22,991 bases of DNA from the NCBI GenBank assembly GCA_002483285.1, contig DLHP01000044.1, positions 1-22,991 of the forward strand. The letters run 5' to 3'. This DNA is from Flavobacterium sp. UBA7665. GTDB taxonomy: Bacteria > Bacteroidota > Bacteroidia > Flavobacteriales > Flavobacteriaceae. The position numbers and the translations under genes are program-made. The notes under the pieces are model-generated. The model did no database searches. It was given only the letters and a program-made list of their open reading frames with translations, and was not told where the DNA came from. This document shows, in pieces, positions 15,078 through 22,885 of this stretch; position 1 is the stretch's first letter, and the number at the start of each line of letters is the position of its first letter.

Positions 15078-15920
15078 TTAGTTGAAAACTTCAAAATGTT
15101 CGCCGTCGAAACTCGCAAACACCATACTCGGGTGTGAATCCTGGTGAAAGATATTCCCGTCTTTGTCTATGGCGATTGCACCGGCAAAACCGTCGTAAGG
15201 CAACAATTCTGAAAAAGTTTTAGCAAAGGCTTCCTGTAGCGAGAAACCGTCGGTAACCCGCGTTACGATTTTGGCTGCGGTGGCATTGCTTACAATGTCT
15301 TCGCCTACGCCAGTCAAACTAACGCCGCAAAAAGCATTCGCATAATTGCCGGCCACAGTGGCCGAATCGGAGATGCGTCCCGGAATTTCAAAACCTTTCC
15401 CACCCGTAGAAGTTGCAGCGGCAAGACGGCCATTGGCGTCCAAAGCCACACAACCAACAGTCCCGACTCGGGTAGCCGCTAATTTGGCCTCGTATTCTTG
15501 TCTGCGTTGGGGAATTTCGGTTGAAAATTTTTCAAATCCGTGTGTGCGCGCAAAATTCGTGGCACCGCTTCCGCCCAAAACACGATCGTCGTAATCCATC
15601 AACACCTGCGCGACCTGGATTGGGTTTTTGACTTCTTCAATGTTGATTACGCCGCTCATTTTCTGCGATACGCCGTCCATTAAGGAAGCGCTCATCCTGA
15701 TTTTTCCATCGCTTTGTATCTGCGAACCAATACCCGCGTTGAACAAGGCGTCGTCCTCTAAAAGTGACACGGCATAAACCGCCGTTTCAACTGCCGAATG
15801 GGTTTGGAGATATTGGTAAGAATCGCGCACGATGCGTTCCAAAGCATTTTGTTTGGCTATTTTGGTTTCGTGGTTGGTGGATGATTCGGAGAAAAAACCG
15901 CCGTGGATGATGAGTTTCAT
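15078..15920 (-). CDS. iaaA: Isoaspartyl peptidase/L-asparaginase (Ntn hydrolase)
   Basis: A 280-aa type 2 asparaginase that splits beta-aspartyl dipeptides; in this setting the likely substrate is beta-Asp-Arg released by cyanophycinase. The precursor cuts itself before the nucleophile Thr154 in RVGTVGCVALD, giving alpha and beta subunits. Other hallmarks: LIIHGGFFS at the start, LFNAGIGSQIQSDG, DGFAGAIAID replacing the usual GDGGxIALD, and STGGKGFEIPGRISDS. No signal peptide is visible, so it is cytoplasmic. I chose ATG 15920 (MKLIIHGG); a GTG four codons upstream (15932) is possible but falls in the tandem repeat. It lies 105 bases downstream of cphB on the same strand and is probably co-transcribed. 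Confidence 0.93.
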   Translation of the reverse strand: MKLIIHGGFFSESSTNHETKIAKQNALERIVRDSYQYLQTHSAVETAVYAVSLLEDDALFNAGIGSQIQSDGKIRMSASLMDGVSQKMSGVINIEEVKNPIQVAQVLMDYDDRVLGGSGATNFARTHGFEKFSTEIPQRRQEYEAKLAATRVGTVGCVALDANGRLAAATSTGGKGFEIPGRISDSATVAGNYANAFCGVSLTGVGEDIVSNATAAKIVTRVTDGFSLQEAFAKTFSELLPYDGFAGAIAIDKDGNIFHQDSHPSMVFASFDGEHFEVFN

Positions 15921-15923
15921 TTT

Positions 15924-16011
15924 TTTAGACACGCCCTGCGGGCTTTAGACACGTTGCACTTTGGACACGCTTTGCTTTAGACACGCCCTGCGGGCTTTAG
16001 AGACGCTGCAC
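15924..16011. repeat. Tandem repeat of 16/20-base units between cphB and iaaA
   Basis: Five head-to-tail units with lengths 20, 16, 16, 20, 16. The long unit is TTTAGACACGCCCTGCGGGC (15924-15943 and 15976-15995, identical). The short units are TTTAGACACGTTGCAC, TTTGGACACGCTTTGC and TTTAGAGACGCTGCAC. The long form adds four bases that allow a GCCC-TGC-GGGC hairpin. It fills nearly the whole 105-base spacer and ends 4 bases from the iaaA ATG, so on the minus strand it forms the iaaA leader. Confidence 0.9.
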
Positions 16012-16025
16012 TATAGAACAGTCAA

Positions 16026-16940
16026 TTAAACTACCCTGCCTTTTTCAATATCGGCTTGGGTAAAGGTTTCGGCGTATTGCGACGATTGGATGTTCATTTT
16101 AAAAGTCCCGAGGTTGAAAGTATCGTGCTTGCTCATCACATGCGTCACCAAATGATTGATTGATATGGGTTGGCCGAGTTCTACTTGCGTAAGGTTGGTG
16201 TCCTTGATTTCGCGTCCGTCTACCAAAATGACAAGTCCCGAACCGATGGCTTCCATTTGCCTGCCGTCGGTAATCAAAAGTCCGGTGTCTTCCCCGAGCC
16301 CGATTCCGAGCACCTTTGGGTTCCCGACTACCGCCTGGAACAAACGACCAATACGGCCGCGTTGCACAAAATGCGTGTCGATGATTACGCCGTCAATCAA
16401 GCCCAAACCGCTCGTGATTTTCACTTCGCCCTTGAGCAAAGCCTCACTGCTGCTGCCTTGGTAAATCATATTGTTGGATGCCGCTGCCGCACCGGCAGAA
16501 GTTCCGGCATAAATAAAATCTTCATTCCTATACTTCTCGAGGATGATATCGTGAAAAGCCGTACCGCCTAATATAGAGGTCAACCGCAATTGGTCGCCGC
16601 CGGTGAACATGAGTACATCGGCTGCCTTGAGGCGCTCGAGGATTTCGGGCTCAATGGCTTGTTCGCGTTTTTCGATGTGCATCACATCGGTGTTGTCGGC
16701 GCCCAGGTAATGCAGCGCTTTGACGTACTCGGGACCAATTTCGCGTGGGATTTTAGAAGCGGTAGTCACCACTTCAATGCGCGAATCGGCTTTGTGCTTC
16801 GATTCTTCGATGATTCTCTTTAAAATTCCGGCCTCAAAAAAGTTAAGATTTTTGGGAGCCGTCCTGTCAATGTCGGTCTCGGTAAAACTGCCTTTGTCAA
16901 CCGCACCGCCTATAATGATTAATTTTCCGCGTATGTTCAT
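16026..16940 (-). CDS. cphB: Cyanophycinase
   Basis: A 304-aa serine exopeptidase of family S51 that cuts cyanophycin into beta-Asp-Arg dipeptides. Visible features: KLIIIGGAVDKG at the N-terminus; FTGGDQLRLTSILGG with the conserved Gln117; the nucleophile elbow YAGTSAGAAAAS with Ser148; IIDTHFVQRGRIGRL with His190 and Arg residues of the substrate pocket; and GIGLGEDTGLLI. There is no signal peptide, consistent with an intracellular enzyme acting on stored granules. ATG 16940 (MNIRGKL) is chosen; a TTG further upstream in frame is less likely because the promoter-like site at 16973-16980 leaves little leader. It is divergent from cphA and upstream of iaaA. Confidence 0.95.
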   Translation of the reverse strand: MNIRGKLIIIGGAVDKGSFTETDIDRTAPKNLNFFEAGILKRIIEESKHKADSRIEVVTTASKIPREIGPEYVKALHYLGADNTDVMHIEKREQAIEPEILERLKAADVLMFTGGDQLRLTSILGGTAFHDIILEKYRNEDFIYAGTSAGAAAASNNMIYQGSSSEALLKGEVKITSGLGLIDGVIIDTHFVQRGRIGRLFQAVVGNPKVLGIGLGEDTGLLITDGRQMEAIGSGLVILVDGREIKDTNLTQVELGQPISINHLVTHVMSKHDTFNLGTFKMNIQSSQYAETFTQADIEKGRVV

Positions 16941-16972
16941 GGCGGTAAAAATAACCAAAAATTAATGCAACG

Positions 16973-16980
16973 CAAACCTA
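16973..16980 (-). promoter_or_regulatory. Promoter -7 element for cphB-iaaA
   Basis: On the minus strand 16980-16973 reads TAGGTTTG, a full match to TAnnTTTG. Transcription would start about 16966, 26 bases before the cphB ATG. The -33 position (about 17003-17000) reads AGTG, a poor match to TTTG, so the promoter may be weak or activator-dependent. For the divergent cphA gene only imperfect matches were seen (TACATTTA at 17306-17313). Confidence 0.5.
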
Positions 16981-16989
16981 TTTTAGATT

Positions 16990-17160
16990 TTAGGAGCAGC
17001 ACTTTTCCTATTCTTTTCAACAATTGTCCCGCTGTGCGTTGCAATCTTTTTATTGTTTTGGGCTCATTCTGAACCAATTGTCTCTACTTGTCATTACCAC
17101 GCAGGAGGAATCTCTTTCGTATTAATCCTAAAAAGGATTTCCACTGCCATCGGGGCTAGT
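16990..17160 (+). repeat. Dispersed intergenic repeat, copy C
   Basis: Ordered words shared with the right edge of the window (22886-22991): AGGAGCAG (about 16991), CCCGCTGTGCGTTGCAATC followed by TTTTT (17028-17051; the other copy has CCCGCTATCCATTACAATC), and AAAAAGGATTTCCACTGCC plus ATCGGGGCTAG (17130-17159). The AAAGGATTTCCA and CAATCTTTT words are also in 3940-4060. It occupies about half of the 417-base gap between the divergent cphB and cphA. The remainder (17161-17357) is A/T-rich with no other gene. Confidence 0.7.
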
Positions 17161-17357
17161 TTAAATGAGCCGGATTTCTTTCGAACCTCCTTAAAAATTT
17201 GACTATCAACCACACAACTCCAAAACCCAATGCAGCATTTTCAAAAGAGTGAAATAAATTTTGAGAAACCGCCTAAAAAATCTACTTTAGTCAGCCAATA
17301 CTTTTTACATTTAACAATTCCGTTGAAAAAATAAGAATAACCCGACCCACTTTCCTT

Positions 17358-19982
17358 ATGAAGATACTTAAAGTACAGGCACTCCGCGGACCAAACATCT
17401 GGAGTGTCCAAAGAAAAAAATTGATCCAGATGCGCCTCGACCTCGAGGAAATGGAGCAATTCCCTACCAATAAAATAGAAGGTTTCCGCGAGCGTATCGA
17501 GGCGATGTTCCCCACCATGATAGACCACCGTTGCTCAGAAGGCGTACGCGGCGGCTTTTTTATGCGTGTAGAACGCGGCACCTGGATGGGCCACGTCATT
17601 GAACACATCGCACTAGAAATACAAACACTCGCCGGTATGGAAACCGGTTTTGGGCGTACCCGCGAGACCAAAACACCCGGAATCTACAACGTCGTCTTTA
17701 GCTACACCGAGGAAAATGTCGGGATGTTCGCCGCCGAAAGCTCGGTAGCCATCGCCGAAGCCTTGATTGCCGGAACACCTTACGATCTCGATGCCGACAT
17801 CCAAAAAATGCGTGAAATCCGCGAACGCGTGCGCCTTGGGCCTTCAACCGGGAGTATCGTTGAAGAAGCCGTGGCGCGTGACATCCCATGGATCCGACTT
17901 GGCACCAACTCGCTCGTGCAACTCGGTTACGGTGTGAACCAGATGCGTTTCCAGGCGACAATCACCCAAAAAACAAGCAGCATTGCCGTAGACATTGCCT
18001 GTAATAAGGAAGAAACCAAACGCATGCTCGACAACGCCTCGATTCCCGTGGCCAGCGGCAGTATTTGCGTCGATGAAGAAGACCTCGAAGCCTGCGTCAA
18101 AAAAATTGGTTACCCGATCGTGATCAAACCTTTAGACGGCAACCACGGAAAAGGCGCGTCCATCAACGTGACTACCTGGGAAGATGCCCAGGCGGGACTC
18201 GAATATGCTAAAAAATACAGCCGTAGGGTGATTGTAGAAAAATTCATCACCGGTTTTGATTTCAGGGTGCTCATTATTGACAATAAACTGGTAGCCGCGG
18301 CCAAACGCGTCCCGGCACATGTTATTGGCAACGGCACCGACTCGATCCAAAAACTAATAGAAACCACGAACCTCGACCCGAGGCGTGGTTATGGGCATGA
18401 AAATGTACTCACCCAAATTGATGTGGATCGCGATACTTTGGATTTGCTCGAAAAACTCAATTATACCGTTGATACCGTACCTAAAAACGGCGAAACGGTT
18501 TACCTTAAATCTACTGCAAACCTCAGTACCGGCGGGACTTCTGTAGACGTTACCGATATGATGCACCCCGAAAACGTGTTCCTGTGCGAGCGAATCTCGC
18601 GCGTCATCGGGCTTGATATTTGTGGTGTAGACATCATGGCCGAAAACCTCACGCAGCCACTCAAAGAAAACGGCGGTTGCATCCTCGAGGTCAACGCTGC
18701 ACCAGGATTTAGGATGCACCTCGCACCTTCCGAGGGTTTGCCGAGGAACGTGGCTTCTCCGGTAATCGATATGCTGTATCCACCCGGAAAACCGAGCAGA
18801 ATTCCAATCATCGCCGTCACCGGCACCAACGGAAAAACCACCACTACCCGACTGCTCGCGCACATTGTCAAAAACAACGGGTTTAAAGTTGGATTTACAA
18901 CCTCCGACGGGATTTACATCCAAAACCACATGCTCGAGAAAGGCGACACTACAGGACCCATTTCGGCGGAATATATTTTAAAAGATCCTACAGTAGAGTT
19001 CGCGGTACTTGAGACAGCGCGCGGCGGAATTTTGCGTTCGGGACTTGGTTTTAGCCGCTGTGACATCGCGGTAATCACCAACATCCAGGAAGACCACCTC
19101 GGATTAAGTGACATCCATACTTTGGATGATCTGGCGCGTGTGAAAAGTACAGTTGTAAGAAGTGTCAAAAAAGACGGTTGGGCCATCCTCAATGCCGAAG
19201 ATGAACAATGCGTGAAGATTGGTGAAGAACTCAGTTGCAACGTCGCGTATTTTAGTATGGATGAAGAAAATCCGCTCATCAAACGCATGTCGAAGGAAGG
19301 AAAAATCGTCTGCGTGTATGAAAACGGATTCATTACCGTCAAGAAAGGCGAATGGAAAATCCGCATCGAACGCGCCACACACGTACCTTTGACCTTAGGC
19401 GGAAAAGCCAAATTCATGATTGCCAACGCGCTCGCTGCAACACTAGCGGGTTATTTGTGGGGCTTCAAGACCGAGGACATCAGCCTTTCGCTGCAGACTT
19501 TCATCCCGAGCGCCGCGCAAACACCTGGAAGGATGAACATCTTTGAATTCAAAAGATTCAAGGTGATGATCGATTTTGCGCACAATCCGTCGGGTTATCG
19601 CGGTGTCGAGGATTTCCTGGCTACCGTAGAGGCCAGCAAGAAAATCGGCATTATTGCCGGCGTTGGCGACCGTCGCGACGAAGACATCAAGGAATGTGCG
19701 AAAATTGCCGGACGGATGTTCGACCACATCATCATCCGCCAGGAAAAACACCTGCGTGGCCGAAGCGAAGAGGAAATCATCAACCTCATACTCGAAGGGA
19801 TTTCTGAAGCCGGCCGCAACGTCACCCATGAAATCATCACTAAAGAAGTCGAGGCCATCAAACACGCCATCAACAGCGCCGAAGAAGGTACGTTTATTAC
19901 CGCACTCAGCGACGTAGTGACCAACGCGATTGAAATTGTTCAGGAATATTTGGACAAAGAGAGCGAACAGGGCTCGGTGTAA
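17358..19982 (+). CDS. cphA: Cyanophycin synthetase
   Basis: An 874-aa cytoplasmic enzyme that builds multi-L-arginyl-poly-L-aspartate from Asp and Arg with ATP; length is typical for CphA1. N-terminal domain about 1-160, containing MGHVIEHIALEIQ with H79-x2-E82-H83, the HxxEH pattern linked in one characterised CphA1 to a primer-generating peptidase site. ATP-grasp domain about 200-480 (YPIVIKPLDGNHGKGASINV, RVIVEKFITGFDFRVLII, CILEVNAAPGFRMH) joins Asp to the backbone. Mur-ligase-like domain about 485-874 with P-loop GTNGKTT (489-495), ETARGGILRSGLGF, ITNIQEDHLG and DFAHNPSGYRG adds Arg to the side chain. All three sites look intact. ATG 17358 begins MKILKVQALRGPNIWS, the family N-terminus. 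It is divergent from cphB and has its own terminator. Confidence 0.97.
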   Translation: MKILKVQALRGPNIWSVQRKKLIQMRLDLEEMEQFPTNKIEGFRERIEAMFPTMIDHRCSEGVRGGFFMRVERGTWMGHVIEHIALEIQTLAGMETGFGRTRETKTPGIYNVVFSYTEENVGMFAAESSVAIAEALIAGTPYDLDADIQKMREIRERVRLGPSTGSIVEEAVARDIPWIRLGTNSLVQLGYGVNQMRFQATITQKTSSIAVDIACNKEETKRMLDNASIPVASGSICVDEEDLEACVKKIGYPIVIKPLDGNHGKGASINVTTWEDAQAGLEYAKKYSRRVIVEKFITGFDFRVLIIDNKLVAAAKRVPAHVIGNGTDSIQKLIETTNLDPRRGYGHENVLTQIDVDRDTLDLLEKLNYTVDTVPKNGETVYLKSTANLSTGGTSVDVTDMMHPENVFLCERISRVIGLDICGVDIMAENLTQPLKENGGCILEVNAAPGFRMHLAPSEGLPRNVASPVIDMLYPPGKPSRIPIIAVTGTNGKTTTTRLLAHIVKNNGFKVGFTTSDGIYIQNHMLEKGDTTGPISAEYILKDPTVEFAVLETARGGILRSGLGFSRCDIAVITNIQEDHLGLSDIHTLDDLARVKSTVVRSVKKDGWAILNAEDEQCVKIGEELSCNVAYFSMDEENPLIKRMSKEGKIVCVYENGFITVKKGEWKIRIERATHVPLTLGGKAKFMIANALAATLAGYLWGFKTEDISLSLQTFIPSAAQTPGRMNIFEFKRFKVMIDFAHNPSGYRGVEDFLATVEASKKIGIIAGVGDRRDEDIKECAKIAGRMFDHIIIRQEKHLRGRSEEEIINLILEGISEAGRNVTHEIITKEVEAIKHAINSAEEGTFITALSDVVTNAIEIVQEYLDKESEQGSV

Positions 19983-20001
19983 AATCAATCGATTTTGTAA
20001 C

Positions 20002-20051
20002 AAAGGATACGGCAAACAGACAAATAAAATCTGTGACCGTATCCTTTTTTT
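20002..20051 (+). terminator. Intrinsic terminator after cphA
   Basis: AAAGGATACGG (20002-20012) pairs perfectly with CCGTATCCTTT (20037-20047), with an inner CAGA/TCTG stem (about 20017-20020 and 20030-20033), and ends in seven T. It begins 19 bases after the cphA stop. The promoter of the next gene starts inside its 3' arm. Confidence 0.92.
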
Positions 20052-20060
20052 ATACATTTG
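20030..20060 (+). promoter_or_regulatory. Promoter of the S9 peptidase gene, overlapping the cphA terminator
   Basis: TACATTTG (20053-20060) fits TAnnTTTG exactly. TCTG (20030-20033) lies 19 bases upstream in the -33 position, one base off TTTG. Transcription would start about 20067, 20 bases before the ATG at 20087. The -33 box is within the terminator hairpin, so the gene is read independently of cphA although only 104 bases separate them. Confidence 0.75.
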
Positions 20061-20086
20061 TTTTTTCCAATTCAAAAACCCCGTTT

Positions 20087-22219
20087 ATGAACAAAATTTC
20101 CCTGCTCGTCTTGAGTTGCTTTATGGCAACTTTATCGCTGGCACAAACCAAAAAAATCACGCTCGAAGATGGCGTATTACAACAAAACAGGACTTTTCGT
20201 GCCGATAAATTACTCGGTTTTCAATGGATTCCTACCACCAACCAATACATTTACTTTGGCGATTCGGGCAGGAAACTGATGACGGCATCAACTTCTAATG
20301 CCACCGCAAGTGAACTCATCAGCCTGGCCGATTTGAACAAAGCGCTCGGCACCGACCTTAAATCCTTTTTTGGTATCGAATTCAAGGACGCCAACACCAT
20401 GGTTGTTTCAAGCGGTACCAAGCAGTTCGAATACAACACGACGACCAAAACCGGGAAATCTATTGTTGAATTTTCTGAAACTGCAGAAAACCAAACCTTC
20501 GACCCCAACCACGAAAATGTAGCCTTTACCGAGAAAAACAATCTCTACTACCTCGATAAAAACCGCAAGAAAATTGCGATTACCAACGAAACCAACGAGG
20601 CAATCGTTTCGGGACAGTTTTTTGCGAGAAACGAATTTGGTATCGAAAAAGGAATTTTCTGGTCGCCAAAAGCCGCAAACATCGCATTCTACCAAAAGGA
20701 CCAAACTGAGGTGGCCGATTATCCGATACTCGACATCAACGAAACGCCCGGAAAACTAGAGAACATCAAATACCCGATGATTGGGCAAAAAAGTGAAAAA
20801 CCGCGTGTGGGGATTTACAATTTGGCTTCGGGCAAGACGGTTTTCATCAAACCGCGCGGCAACGCCGACGATTATTTGACCAACCTTTCCTGGACACCCG
20901 ACGAAAAATTCGTATTGATAGCCGAACTCAACCGTGGGCAAAATGACATGAGCCTTAACGTATACGATGCGCAAACCGGCGCTTACGTGCGTACCATCAC
21001 GAACGAGAAAAATCCAAGGTGGGTCGAGCCCGAACATGCGGCTTTTTTCCCGAATCCAAAATCGAACAACTTTGTTTGGTTTAGCGAGAAAGACGGTTTC
21101 CAGAATCTGTGCTATTATTCGATCGACGGGAAACTCATCAAACAATTGACCGCCAACAAATTCCCGGCACGCGAAATTTTGGCAGCCAATCCTGCGGGAA
21201 CCGAAATTTACTTTATGGCAACCGGTGAAAACCCAACCAACATGCTCGCCTACAAGGTAGATCTCAAAGGCAAACAGACCTTAATCACCAAAGATCAAGG
21301 AACGCACACCGTTGCAGTAAGCACCGATGGCAATTGGATTTTCGACGAATATTCGAACCATACCACACCTTCCAAATCGCTGATGTATGACAAAGCCGGA
21401 AAAGCCACGACTTTACTCGTGAGCAAAAATAAATACGAGGGTTATGAAATGGGTACCGCCGAGATTAAAACCATCAAGTCTGCCGACAGCACGACTGATT
21501 TGTGGACACGTTTAATCAAGCCGAGCAACTTTGACCCAAATAAAAAATACCCTGTAATGGTTTATGTTTACGGCGGCCCGCATGCACAGATGATTACCAA
21601 TTCTTACCTCGACGGTGCCAACTTGTGGATGTATTGGATGGCCGAACAGGGTTACCTGGTGTTTACCGTAGACAACCGTGGGTCTGACAACCGCGGCTTT
21701 GCGTTTGAGAGCGTAATCCACGGACGTTTGGGCGTCAATGAAATTGCCGACCAGATGAAAGGTGTAGACTATCTTAAGTCATTGCCTTACGTGGACGGCA
21801 ACCGTTTGGCCATTCATGGCTGGAGTTACGGTGGCTTCATGACCACCTCAATCATGTTGCGCCAACCCGATGCGTTTAAAGTAGGTGTTGCCGGAGGACC
21901 GGTGACCGACTGGAAATACTACGAAGTGATGTACGGTGAGCGCTATATGGATACGCCGGCCGAAAACCAGAAAGGTTTCGACGAAGCCAGTACACTCAAC
22001 TATGTAAAAGACCTCAAAGGAAAATTACTCCTGATTCACGGAACCAGCGATGATGTTGTGGTCATGCAGAATAATTTCATGCTTGTCAAGAAGTTCATTG
22101 AAGCCGGAAAACAGGTAGATTTTTTCCCTTACCCGATGCACAAACACAATGTAACGGGCAAGGATCGGGTGCATTTGATGAAAAAGGTGCTGGATTACAT
22201 CATAGACAACAACAAATAA
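20087..22219 (+). CDS. Secreted S9 family peptidase (DPP-IV-like)
   Basis: A 710-aa serine peptidase of the prolyl oligopeptidase/dipeptidyl peptidase IV type. Signal peptide about 1-20 (MNKISLLVLSCFMATLSLAQ). The N-terminal beta-propeller (about 45-460) has repeats such as FWSPKAANIAFYQ and LSWTPDEKFVLIAEL. The alpha/beta-hydrolase domain (about 470-710) has YGGPHAQ, the nucleophile Ser580 in HGWSYGGFMTTS, Asp655/656 in IHGTSDDVV and His687 in HKHNV. In true DPP-IV a Glu pair in a YEEEF-like motif anchors the free N-terminus of the substrate; here the matching segment reads ARNEFG (R181-N182-E183), so only one Glu is kept and specificity may differ. ATG 20087 is chosen for the signal peptide and promoter; a GTG upstream (20033) would lie before the transcription start. 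It is followed by its own terminator. Confidence 0.95.
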   Translation: MNKISLLVLSCFMATLSLAQTKKITLEDGVLQQNRTFRADKLLGFQWIPTTNQYIYFGDSGRKLMTASTSNATASELISLADLNKALGTDLKSFFGIEFKDANTMVVSSGTKQFEYNTTTKTGKSIVEFSETAENQTFDPNHENVAFTEKNNLYYLDKNRKKIAITNETNEAIVSGQFFARNEFGIEKGIFWSPKAANIAFYQKDQTEVADYPILDINETPGKLENIKYPMIGQKSEKPRVGIYNLASGKTVFIKPRGNADDYLTNLSWTPDEKFVLIAELNRGQNDMSLNVYDAQTGAYVRTITNEKNPRWVEPEHAAFFPNPKSNNFVWFSEKDGFQNLCYYSIDGKLIKQLTANKFPAREILAANPAGTEIYFMATGENPTNMLAYKVDLKGKQTLITKDQGTHTVAVSTDGNWIFDEYSNHTTPSKSLMYDKAGKATTLLVSKNKYEGYEMGTAEIKTIKSADSTTDLWTRLIKPSNFDPNKKYPVMVYVYGGPHAQMITNSYLDGANLWMYWMAEQGYLVFTVDNRGSDNRGFAFESVIHGRLGVNEIADQMKGVDYLKSLPYVDGNRLAIHGWSYGGFMTTSIMLRQPDAFKVGVAGGPVTDWKYYEVMYGERYMDTPAENQKGFDEASTLNYVKDLKGKLLLIHGTSDDVVVMQNNFMLVKKFIEAGKQVDFFPYPMHKHNVTGKDRVHLMKKVLDYIIDNNK

Positions 22220-22221
22220 AT

Positions 22222-22254
22222 AAAAACCCGGAAGCCAATCACTTTCGGGTTTTT
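22222..22254 (+). terminator. Intrinsic terminator of the S9 peptidase gene
   Basis: AAAAACCCGGAAG (22222-22234), a 7-base loop, CTTTCGGGTTTTT (22242-22254): a 13-bp stem with one G-U pair, ending in a T run, two bases after the stop codon. Confidence 0.93.
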
Positions 22255-22490
22255 CATTTTTGATCCATCTCAATTTAATAGGTTACGAAATCCGAAGTTT
22301 GGCTACTTAACAAAATATGCAGAATTTCTAGATTTAAATATTGTGGCTATTTTTTAGGGAAAACACCAGCCCCTTCCCTGAAGGTAAAGTACAATTTTTT
22401 TCGCACACCATCTTACCGAAAAACTATACCTATTGTTAAACCAAAGCAAATCTGTTTCACCTATTGTAGTATGACTGGGTTATCACCTAA
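22255..22490. other. A/T-rich non-coding gap
   Basis: No open frame with protein-like character and no RNA gene was recognised on either strand. The only structure noted is a small hairpin (AGGGAA about 22357-22362 with TTCCCT about 22375-22380). It separates two convergent transcription units, the S9 peptidase gene and the minus-strand unit ending at 22493. Confidence 0.5.
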
Positions 22491-22516
22491 ACAAAAAACC
22501 GCCAACGAATTGGCGG
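22491..22516 (-). terminator. Intrinsic terminator with a UUCG loop, minus strand
   Basis: On the minus strand, CCGCCAA (22516-22510), loop TTCG, TTGGCGG (22505-22499), then six T (22498-22493). The UUCG tetraloop and the T run make this orientation clearly preferred; the plus strand has only an interrupted CTCTTTTC after the hairpin. It implies a minus-strand transcript arriving from the right, consistent with the small reading frame at 22645-22764. Confidence 0.85.
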
Positions 22517-22644
22517 CTCTTTTCTTCAAGCACAGAGTCTCGGCCGTGCCCAAAACTTAACTAATTTGACCTACAGCCGTTAGCAGTCACATAATCCCCT
22601 ATTTTCATGCGAACCGGCTGGCACCTTAAAAGCTAATGATCGTT

Positions 22645-22764
22645 TTATAGGAGTACATATTCTACGAAAAACATAGACAGCACGATCAAACAACCCGTAA
22701 TGGCGATTATTTCTATAACTCTTAAAGCGTTCAAATTCCCTGGAAGCAACTTTTTGGTCAGCAT
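22645..22764 (-). CDS. Candidate 39-aa single-pass membrane protein
   Basis: A short open frame below usual length cut-offs. The peptide starts MLTKKLLPGNLNALRVIEII and ends with about 19 hydrophobic residues, AITGCLIVLSMFFVEYVLL, so it would be a one-pass membrane peptide with a basic N-terminus inside. The ATG is preceded by CAGAAAAAA, an A-rich start context like its neighbours in the window. An excellent minus-strand terminator lies 128 bases after its stop, and no other gene on that strand could use it inside the window. Against it: no consensus TAnnTTTG was found upstream, and I recognise no family. The 128-base tail carries no convincing second gene (only a 14-codon frame near 22606). 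Confidence 0.42.
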   Translation of the reverse strand: MLTKKLLPGNLNALRVIEIIAITGCLIVLSMFFVEYVLL

Positions 22765-22885
22765 TTTTTTCTGATTTGATTAATAAACCATTAAGCTGAT
22801 TTAAAGAACGTTATAGTTTTTGGGATTTAAAAAAATTTGTGATGAAGTAGTGGTTTTTTGGGATGAAGTGGTGTGGGGTTGTGAT

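Noticed and set aside
15924..16011. CRISPR-like array
   Set aside because: Units are directly joined with no unique spacers, only 16-20 bases long, and no cas genes are near.
17283..17313. Promoter for cphA
   Set aside because: TACTTTAG and TACATTTA each miss the consensus by one base and have no TTTG at 19 bases, so no confident promoter is listed.
22517..22644. tRNA or tmRNA in the tail of the minus-strand unit, prompted by GGTTCGCATG
   Set aside because: No acceptor stem or anticodon arm could be drawn around it.
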